Of a stretch of 6,087 nt of DNA, positions 1-4,817 are shown in pieces. This DNA is from SYIM01 sp044356835 (GTDB lineage: Bacteria > Pseudomonadota > Gammaproteobacteria > Burkholderiales > Burkholderiaceae_E): positions 1 to 6,087 of the forward strand of contig JBIKVK010000215.1 in the NCBI GenBank assembly GCA_044356835.1, read 5' to 3'. A program made the translations under genes and the position numbers. The first letter of the stretch is position 1; each line of letters opens with the position of its first letter. The notes under the pieces are model-generated. The model saw only the letters and a program-made list of their open reading frames with translations, was not told the origin of the DNA and searched no databases.

Positions 1-13
1 GTCCGAATCTCAT
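1..13 (-). CDS. Start of a further Tad-operon gene, cut by the window edge
   Basis: An ATG at 13-11 overlaps the TGA stop (12-10) of the TadE-like gene as ATGA, the usual layout for translationally coupled genes. Only the first four codons are visible (Met-Arg-Phe-Gly), so the product cannot be named. No strong Shine-Dalgarno is visible upstream, only a weak GGGTG-like stretch inside the end of the preceding gene, which would fit coupling by reinitiation. By context it could be another Tad locus component, but that is inference. The overlap could also be coincidence. Confidence 0.35.
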
Positions 14-858
14 GGCTGCACCCGATCGGCAGGAACGATCGATACGTCGATGGAACCGGGCGAGAAGGCGTTGCCAAGCGGCTCGAGGCCTACCCGCGAA
101 AGCACCTTGAGGTGCGTGCGTGTGAGCTGATGTCCAATACTGATCGCAGCTTCTATAGCCGGCTCGAGACGTCGCGCGTGCATCACTCGACTCTCGACAC
201 TGTCAGCAGGGTCGCCAGTGACCGCGCTGGCATTCCAGGCATCGGAGAGCAGCGCAGCGCGACCGTGAAATCCGAGCTCGAGGTCTCGACCAAGGCCCGC
301 TGATGACCGACCGGGCCAGAGCGCGGACACCTTGAATGAGAGACCCGAGAGGTGGAGCCCGGCCCTCGGATCAAGGCCGAACCGCACCGGACCCACCTCG
401 CTCAATAGTGCACCCGCTGCGTCACCGCGACCTGAGGCGCGCTCTGCGACCGCGAGGCCAGCGTCGAACTGCATTGCCTGTCGGTATACGGTCAGCCCGC
501 CGGGTTCCTGAACCATCGCTCGTCCGTCGAGACCCCGCCAGAACGGCCGGATCACGGCCTCAGGCGCGCCTTCGGCGAGCGCGTCTCCGCTCAGCACCTG
601 TCGATCGGTGCCTCCGATCGTGCGACCCAGAATGGCGCGACTCAAGGCCTGGCGGGTCGAGTCTGACTCACAGACATGGCGCGAGCTCGCGCATTCGAAG
701 GCACTGGCGCGAGCAACGGATACAGCGCCCTGATCGATCGACTGGAGTTTCGCCCAGACCAAAATGAGACCAATCGCCAGGCTGAAGACCATGCCCACGA
801 GCAGGGTCTCGACAAGGGCCTGACCCGTTTCACGGGGTACGTTCATCCTATTCGGCAT
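10..858 (-). CDS. TadE-like pseudopilin of a Tad/Flp pilus system
   Basis: This encodes a 282-aa minor pilin-like protein, probably inserted in the inner membrane and processed by a prepilin peptidase during Tad pilus assembly. Near the N-terminus the sequence ETGQALVE gives a Gly12/Gln13 junction with Glu17 at +5, matching the G/xxxxE rule for class IVb prepilins and TadE/TadF pseudopilins. A hydrophobic segment follows at about residues 18-36. The remaining ~245 residues would be periplasmic and show no other domain I recognise; Cys56 and Cys63 could form a disulfide. The start at 858 was chosen because AAGAGG lies 9 nt upstream; a longer frame reaching 1068 runs through the upstream gene and would bury the prepilin leader. 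A second in-frame ATG at 846 has no properly spaced ribosome site. The gene overlaps the TadG-like gene by 11 nt, suggesting coupled translation. Family membership rests on the N-terminal motif and neighbours. Confidence 0.75.
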   Translation of the reverse strand: MPNRMNVPRETGQALVETLLVGMVFSLAIGLILVWAKLQSIDQGAVSVARASAFECASSRHVCESDSTRQALSRAILGRTIGGTDRQVLSGDALAEGAPEAVIRPFWRGLDGRAMVQEPGGLTVYRQAMQFDAGLAVAERASGRGDAAGALLSEVGPVRFGLDPRAGLHLSGLSFKVSALWPGRSSAGLGRDLELGFHGRAALLSDAWNASAVTGDPADSVESRVMHARRLEPAIEAAISIGHQLTRTHLKVLSRVGLEPLGNAFSPGSIDVSIVPADRVQP

Positions 859-2197
859 GGGTCTGCGCCTCTTGTCGCTCGCGGTCAGTGGGGGCGACGA
901 GTCGTACTTGCCAGAACGGGCTGTAGAGGCTCGCAAACTCGATACGCTGCGCGGGCGGAGGCGGCCGGAAATACACTTCGGCCGCAGCGAGCGCCTGCAA
1001 TCGTCGGTTCTCATCGCTGCGGATGTCCGGACCAGCTTGGCCGACGGTACGCACCAGGCTTCGATCAAGCGCAGAGGGCTGGAGTGACAAGCGAGCCAGC
1101 ACCGCCACGCGACTGGTCGGACGCGGCGTATCTCGATCTGCGAGATCGTGGATGGTCGAGAGACCTCGATAGGTCATCCCGGAGGATGAGGACTGCGCGG
1201 AAGCCCTCGCCCAACGAGTTGCCGCAGGATTGACGGCAGCCGCGGGATGATCAATGTCCGGAGATCCCTCCGCCGACGGGGAAGAAGCGCTGGCCATGCC
1301 CCAGCCTGCGGGCATGGCCTCACGGTCGCGGCACGGCCCCAGCCCGAGAAAGCCCGTTCCCCGCCAGTCGTGAATCGACCCGGTATCAAGCGCTTCCCAG
1401 CTACCCAGATCGTCGGACAGCCGCGTGCTGCCCCGCTTGCGGTACCACAAGGTCCATTGATCCAACTGTGTGCTGCGGCCGATGCAACCGGACGGTAGAG
1501 GCAGACGCACGTCCCGATCGCGATCACCGCCCGTGAAGGGGTCGAGCGAGGCCAGAACGACGTCTCGGAAACGTCTGCGGTCATCGTCGCCGGTCTGTCT
1601 GCGTACAAAGCCGGCGAACTCCCCTTGGTCCGAAAGCGCAAAGGCCGAAATGCGCCGATCAGTCGCTCGCGCCACTTCGTTGGCCACAGCACTGAGCCCG
1701 AAGGTATTCGCTGACCGAAGCAGCAAGACCTGACTGGTCTCGAGCATATCGGCAAGGCCAAGACCCGGCGCACCCCGTGCCATGACCTCAAGTTCGCTAG
1801 CACGGCCGCTGAGTTCGGCTGCGGTGCTGGCCGTCTGTCCGATGGCCGTCAAGACGGCGGCGGCGGGTGGATACGCCGCAGCGAGGAGCTCTGCGCTGCC
1901 TGACAGGGTCTCGAAGTGGCGTGCCCAGGCGGCCAGCGTGACGGCCTGGGCGATCGCAACCTCCTGCGCCACAATCGTCCGGTTGGCATAGGCCAGCGAG
2001 TTGAGGACGCGCGCCCGCCAGATGCCGGCGCTGTAGGCCGCCGCGTCGGCGGTACCCGCCAAGCGCTCGCGCGCGGAGAGCAGCGTTCCGGTGCGCATCA
2101 ACATCAGCATCAGGAGCGCGCCGACCGCAATGATCATCAGCCCCAAAAGCAAGGCCTGTCCCGATTGATCGCGTTCCAGGCGCTGTACCGTGCGCAT
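848..2197 (-). CDS. TadG-like (Tad/TadE-G family) pilus assembly protein
   Basis: This 449-aa protein has a short basic N-terminus, the prepilin-like sequence DQSGQALLLG (residues 10-19), one hydrophobic segment at about 16-36 and a long extracytoplasmic part. The stretch at residues 45-72 (ERLAGTADAAAYSAG, then a WRARVLN block) matches, from memory, the conserved region after the membrane anchor in the TadE/G-like family. The C-terminal block with EVYF, RPPPP and SPFWQVRL (about 407-433) is also what I recall from long beta/gammaproteobacterial members. Unlike the pilin and TadE-like neighbours, +5 after Gly13 is Leu, not Glu, so it may stay as an unprocessed membrane anchor. Cys238 and Cys289 could pair. 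The start at 2197 has TCGAGG 8 nt upstream. It follows the pilin gene by 39 nt and overlaps the TadE-like gene by 11 nt. Role in Tad pilus assembly or anchoring is inferred from family and context. Confidence 0.8.
   Translation of the reverse strand: MRTVQRLERDQSGQALLLGLMIIAVGALLMLMLMRTGTLLSARERLAGTADAAAYSAGIWRARVLNSLAYANRTIVAQEVAIAQAVTLAAWARHFETLSGSAELLAAAYPPAAAVLTAIGQTASTAAELSGRASELEVMARGAPGLGLADMLETSQVLLLRSANTFGLSAVANEVARATDRRISAFALSDQGEFAGFVRRQTGDDDRRRFRDVVLASLDPFTGGDRDRDVRLPLPSGCIGRSTQLDQWTLWYRKRGSTRLSDDLGSWEALDTGSIHDWRGTGFLGLGPCRDREAMPAGWGMASASSPSAEGSPDIDHPAAAVNPAATRWARASAQSSSSGMTYRGLSTIHDLADRDTPRPTSRVAVLARLSLQPSALDRSLVRTVGQAGPDIRSDENRRLQALAAAEVYFRPPPPAQRIEFASLYSPFWQVRLVAPTDRERQEAQTHAE
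868..873 (-). promoter_or_regulatory. Ribosome binding site deciding the TadE-like start
   Basis: AAGAGG on the minus strand lies 9 nt before the ATG at 858. It sits inside the last codons of the TadG-like gene and supports the 282-aa form of the downstream protein over the longer open frame. Confidence 0.55.
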
Positions 2198-2236
2198 TGC
2201 GGCAGCCTCGAGCGGATACGAACGAAAGTTCCGGAC

Positions 2237-2512
2237 TCAACGGGCGGCACTGCCGTAGTTGTCGAGCCCCTTGCGCTGCGACGCAGCGCCCTGGGCCGCC
2301 GATGCGCTCGAGCGCGCCTCGGAAATCGCGGCATCGGCGTTCTGGCCGGAGAGCTCAAGCGCGATACCGGCGGTCTGACTGCGCAAGGTCTGACCGAAAA
2401 AGGAGTAGACGCCGATCGCCGCGACGGCGACCAAAGCGACCACGATGATGTACTCCGTCATGCCCTGCCCGGACTGACGATGGAGAGGACGATTTTGACG
2501 GCGGTTTTTCAT
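2237..2512 (-). CDS. Flp-type (type IVb) pilin
   Basis: A 91-aa pilin-like protein and probable structural subunit of the Tad/Flp pilus encoded here. Residues 1-15 form a basic leader ending in Gly15. The following sequence QGMTEY gives Glu20 and Tyr21 at +5 and +6, the canonical G/xxxxEY prepilin peptidase site of Flp pilins. A hydrophobic alpha-helical segment follows (about 22-41, IIVVALVAVAAIGVYSFFGQ), then a polar, Ala/Ser/Gln-rich tail. The predicted mature protein is 76 residues, at the upper end of the small Flp range. The start at 2512 has AAGGAG 5 nt upstream. It is the first gene of the pilus block, with a long upstream region and a candidate promoter. The ribosome binding site is part of an inverted repeat (see separate entry), so expression may be controlled at translation or at the promoter. 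I am confident of the pilin family; whether it is the major or a minor subunit is not visible. Confidence 0.82.
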   Translation of the reverse strand: MKNRRQNRPLHRQSGQGMTEYIIVVALVAVAAIGVYSFFGQTLRSQTAGIALELSGQNADAAISEARSSASAAQGAASQRKGLDNYGSAAR

Positions 2513-2513
2513 G

Positions 2514-2549
2514 ATGGCTCCTTGTTGAACAAGCTTCAGATGGAGCCAT
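2514..2549 (-). promoter_or_regulatory. Inverted repeat covering the pilin ribosome binding site
   Basis: Two perfect 8-bp arms, ATGGCTCC (2514-2521) and GGAGCCAT (2542-2549), are separated by 20 bp. On the minus-strand transcript the proximal arm contains the GGAG of the pilin Shine-Dalgarno (2518-2523) and ends one base before the start codon, so folding would hide the ribosome site. The loop holds a second palindrome, CTTGTTCAACAAG (2521-2533), which could add a 3-bp inner stem. If transcription starts upstream of 2549 this is an RNA hairpin. If the promoter at 2548-2576 is the true one, the distal arm is not transcribed and the repeat would instead be a DNA site between -10 and about +27. 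Both readings are inference; the repeat itself is directly visible. Confidence 0.55.
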
Positions 2550-2576
2550 TAAATGGACCGGTCGATCGACCTGCAA
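2548..2576 (-). promoter_or_regulatory. Candidate sigma-70-type promoter of the pilus block
   Basis: On the minus strand TTGCAG (2576-2571) and TTTAAT (2553-2548) are separated by exactly 17 bp. The -10 matches consensus at five of six positions; the -35 matches only at TTG. The start point would be near 2541, leaving a leader of about 29 nt before the pilin ATG. It is the best promoter-like pair I see in the intergenic region. A weaker alternative is TTGACC at 2625-2620, whose -10 at normal spacing is poor. Confidence 0.45.
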
Positions 2577-2623
2577 CTCAATCGTCCGGTCTAGACCTAC
2601 TGGCTAGTTGAGCCTAAAAGGTC
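2556..2623. repeat. Cluster of GGTC/GACC palindromes upstream of the pilin gene
   Basis: GGTCGATCGACC (2560-2571) is a perfect 12-bp palindrome lying in the spacer of the candidate promoter. GGTCTAGACC (2588-2597) is a perfect 10-bp palindrome with its centre 27 bp further up. Further GACC (2556-2559) and GGTC (2620-2623) copies flank them, making six GGTC/GACC words in 68 bp. The position suggests operator half-sites for a regulator of the pilus genes, but no regulator gene is in the window. The first palindrome contains CGATCG, a word common throughout this window, which weakens the case for it. Confidence 0.4.
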
Positions 2624-2751
2624 AAGCGATTCATTGGGTTAGGAGGACTACGCCATTCGGACTGAGGCATAGTTGACAAAAATCTGGAGGCTCGGCCCAA
2701 CACGCCGGATGACGTTCGTCACACTGAGTCGAAAATCACTCGAGGGGCGTG

Positions 2752-2784
2752 CGTGAAATCGATCACGGGGGTGCTCGGACCCCC
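2752..2784 (-). terminator. Possible terminator after the dioxygenase gene
   Basis: Starting 13 nt after the dioxygenase stop, the transcript can form a 6-bp stem (GGGGGU with ACCCCC, 2784-2779 and 2772-2767) with a 6-nt loop. A second, weaker stem (CGUGA with UCACG, 2767-2763 and 2756-2752) follows directly and shares one base. There is no U-tract after either stem, so this is not a classic intrinsic terminator; Rho-dependent termination or 3'-end stabilisation are alternatives. Confidence 0.4.
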
Positions 2785-2797
2785 TTCGGGCCGGCGT

Positions 2798-3808
2798 CTA
2801 GCGGGCGGGAGCAGGTCGACGGACCGCGTGACTCGCTTCGATCTTGCGCCGAATATGCTCGCCTGCCGTAATGGGGTCGAAGCGGGGCTGCTGTCCCTCG
2901 GGCACACAGGTCGGAACACATGCGATGCTCTGGTCGTAATTGGGATGAACAAACATCCCGATCGACAAGCGACGGCTCTGCGGACTGCCCACCGGAGGAT
3001 TGACGACTCGGTGCATCGTCGAAGCCCAGTGGCCATTCGTCCAGTGATGCATCATGTCCCCGAGGTTGACGACAAACTCACCGGTCCGCGGCTGTACGGG
3101 CGCCCATTGCCCATCCGGCATTTGAACCTCCAAGCCACCCTGCGCATCGGTCGCCGCCAAGATGGTCATTGCACCGAAGTCGGTGTGGGCTCCGGTCCTG
3201 AGCTGTCCGGGCAAAGGCGGCTCGGACAGCACCGGATAGTGATGGCAGGACATGATGCTGAAGTGACGGTCCAACACCCCGTGAAAGTAGCCGTCCGGCA
3301 GGCGCAAGGCAGCACCAAAAATGTCCATCATCCGACGCGCCAGGACCTCATAGGCCCGGTAAATCTCGATCAGCAACTCGTCCAATCCCGGAGGCGAATC
3401 AGGGATCAGGTTGGGCGCGTAGCTGGTGTGGGCCTCGGGCATCTGCGCATAGTGAGCCCGATGATCGTCGACCGGCCCGAGAAAGATGGTCTCCCGCAGG
3501 TCAGGGGGGGTCTGTTGACCAAGCGTATTGGCAAGACCTCGGGTCGCAAAGCCGTGAAAACCGCGCTGGCGGGATGCCCCCGTTGGATGCCAACGGTTCT
3601 TCTGGGCTTCGTCGAGATCGAAGAAATCGAACAGCATGCGCTTCAACTGTTCAAAACGGGCCAGCGGGAAGCCATGACCGCTGATGATCAGAAAGCCTGT
3701 TTGTTCGCAGGTTGCGGCAACTGCACGTGCGACCCTGGCGCGGTCCTCGGCACCACCTGAAACGAATGGGCCGATATCGATCGTCGGCACAGCGGAGAGT
3801 CGGGTCAT
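2798..3808 (-). CDS. 2-Oxoglutarate/Fe(II)-dependent dioxygenase, isopenicillin N synthase-like
   Basis: A 336-aa cytosolic non-haem iron oxygenase. The N-terminal DIOX_N-type part is visible as PTIDIGPF (8-15) and CEQTGFLIISGHGF (34-47). The core has the iron-binding facial triad His208-x-Asp210 (GAHTDFG) and His266 (STMHRVVNPP). The 2-oxoglutarate-binding Arg280-x-Ser282 (RRLSIG) is also present, as is GGLEVQ (224-229) typical of the family. Length fits the family and all metal ligands are intact, so it should be active. Relatives hydroxylate, desaturate or cyclise small molecules using O2 and 2-oxoglutarate; the substrate cannot be read from sequence. The Arg-x-Ser motif argues for a 2-oxoglutarate user rather than a true isopenicillin N synthase. 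It starts 15 nt after the binding-protein stop, with AGAGG 6 nt before its ATG, so the two are almost certainly co-transcribed. It is the last gene of the block. Confidence 0.9.
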   Translation of the reverse strand: MTRLSAVPTIDIGPFVSGGAEDRARVARAVAATCEQTGFLIISGHGFPLARFEQLKRMLFDFFDLDEAQKNRWHPTGASRQRGFHGFATRGLANTLGQQTPPDLRETIFLGPVDDHRAHYAQMPEAHTSYAPNLIPDSPPGLDELLIEIYRAYEVLARRMMDIFGAALRLPDGYFHGVLDRHFSIMSCHHYPVLSEPPLPGQLRTGAHTDFGAMTILAATDAQGGLEVQMPDGQWAPVQPRTGEFVVNLGDMMHHWTNGHWASTMHRVVNPPVGSPQSRRLSIGMFVHPNYDQSIACVPTCVPEGQQPRFDPITAGEHIRRKIEASHAVRRPAPAR

Positions 3809-3823
3809 TGACAGCCTCTGAAG

Positions 3824-4729
3824 TCAGGCCAAAGCAGACAGCTCGCGATCGATCAACCGACCGTAGGCGGGATCGGACCGGATCAGCCCCCCGGACACCA
3901 AGGCCGCCTTGAGGCGGAGCAAGGGGGTGGGCGGTAGATCGGTCGAATGCGCCCAGAGCCCGCTTTGACGGTATTGAGTAATGATACGCACAAGCCGCTC
4001 GCGCGGTTGACCGGGAAGGAACTCGGATACCGCCGCTGCGACCGTGTCGGCCCGGGATCGTTGAAGATCGGCGAGTGCACGACTCATTCCGGTCACCAGA
4101 CGATGACAATCGTCTCGCCGGTACCGCGTCATGTTTCGAGTGGCATAAAACGTGGTGTAGGCAATATCCCCGCGGTCGGTGAAACGATGCCAGACCGAAC
4201 CCTGGCCTTCGGAGACCAGTTGATCGGCATACGGCTCAAACACCTGGACCACATCGACCTCACCCCGCAAGTACGCCGCGATATTGCGCTTCATGGGCCG
4301 GACGCGGCGACCCGCCAACGCGGCCGGGTCGAGTCCCGCACGCTGCAGATCGTCCTGAAAACACATCCATGGCGTGGGAACGTCGCCCGCAGGCGCGAGC
4401 CTCATGCCTTGAAGGTCGGCGAAACGAAAGCGGGCGCGCCGCCCCCGCCCGACCAACACAAACGGGTCCCGGGCGACCACCTGTGCAAAGCAGACCAACG
4501 GGCATCGAGGGTCGGCGTCGTGATGCATCATCACCCGCATCGGGCCGCCCCACGAGACATCCGCCCTGCCCTCGAGCAGCATCAGCGGCGTATTGGTGGT
4601 CGCAGGCGACAGCACATGTTCGATCGCAAGGCCCTCGCGCTCCCAGTACCCCCCTGCCAGCGCAAGGTAGAACGGGACATAAGGCACTGCCCGCATGTTT
4701 TCACACAGTACGAGTCTTCGGCGGGGCAT
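3824..4729 (-). CDS. NMT1/THI5-like substrate-binding-fold protein without signal peptide
   Basis: A 301-aa protein resembling periplasmic binding proteins of the SsuA/TauA/ThiY (NMT1/THI5-like) type. The N-terminal lobe shows VPYVPFYLALAGGYWEREGL (15-34) and LLEGRADVSWGGP (51-63). The second lobe carries DPFVLVGR (88-95), ADLQGMRLAPAG (104-115) and YLRGEVDVVQVFEPYAD (153-169). The start at 4729 was chosen because GGAGAG sits 5 nt upstream; the frame stays open to 4855, but that extension overlaps the flavoprotein gene. With either start there is no hydrophobic signal peptide or lipobox: strand beta-1 (RLVLCEN) begins at residue 5. The protein should therefore be cytosolic, unlike transporter binding proteins. 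The HCCCFC motif of THI5 pyrimidine synthases is absent. No ABC permease or ATPase gene is in the window. Possible roles are a cytosolic ligand binder or an enzyme on this fold (as with MqnA/MqnD); family is clear, function is not. Confidence 0.8.
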   Translation of the reverse strand: MPRRRLVLCENMRAVPYVPFYLALAGGYWEREGLAIEHVLSPATTNTPLMLLEGRADVSWGGPMRVMMHHDADPRCPLVCFAQVVARDPFVLVGRGRRARFRFADLQGMRLAPAGDVPTPWMCFQDDLQRAGLDPAALAGRRVRPMKRNIAAYLRGEVDVVQVFEPYADQLVSEGQGSVWHRFTDRGDIAYTTFYATRNMTRYRRDDCHRLVTGMSRALADLQRSRADTVAAAVSEFLPGQPRERLVRIITQYRQSGLWAHSTDLPPTPLLRLKAALVSGGLIRSDPAYGRLIDRELSALA

Positions 4730-4734
4730 CAGAA

Positions 4735-4740
4735 CTCTCC
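4735..4740 (-). promoter_or_regulatory. Ribosome binding site deciding the binding-protein start
   Basis: GGAGAG on the minus strand lies 5 nt before the ATG at 4729. This supports the 301-aa form, which has no signal peptide, over the longer frame beginning at 4855. Confidence 0.6.
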
Positions 4741-4791
4741 GGGTCGATCGACGTATCGTCCCATGGGGCCCAGATCGCCGCACACCGCCTG

Positions 4792-4807
4792 CGGTCGGAT
4801 GCGACCG
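4792..4807 (-). other. Intercistronic hairpin between flavoprotein and binding-protein genes
   Basis: CGGTCG and CGACCG form a perfect 6-bp stem with a 4-nt loop (CAUC on the transcript), starting 10 nt after the flavoprotein stop. No U-tract follows. It lies in the 88-nt spacer, the only long gap within the block, and could stabilise the upstream mRNA end, set relative expression or weakly attenuate. Function is inferred only. Confidence 0.4.
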
Positions 4808-4817
4808 AACGCTTCGA

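Noticed and set aside
859..1068. N-terminal extension of the TadE-like protein up to 1068
   Set aside because: It lies wholly within the TadG-like gene, would bury the prepilin leader about 70 residues in, and a good ribosome site supports the start at 858.
2571..2590. Sigma-54 promoter (GG-N10-GC) upstream of the pilin
   Set aside because: The GG and GC elements are 11 nt apart instead of 10, and the surrounding bases match the consensus poorly.
2678..2695. Terminator at the TTTTT run on the minus strand
   Set aside because: The only stem before it is about 3-4 bp (GGGC/GCCU) and separated from the T-run by about six bases, too weak to call.
2673..2700. Perfect TTGACA on the plus strand as a promoter
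   Set aside because: No -10-like sequence occurs at suitable spacing, and no plus-strand gene follows.
2753..3760. Long plus-strand open frame (335 codons) opposite the dioxygenase
   Set aside because: It mirrors a complete minus-strand gene with intact catalytic motifs, its translation shows no recognisable domain, and long antisense frames are common in GC-rich DNA.
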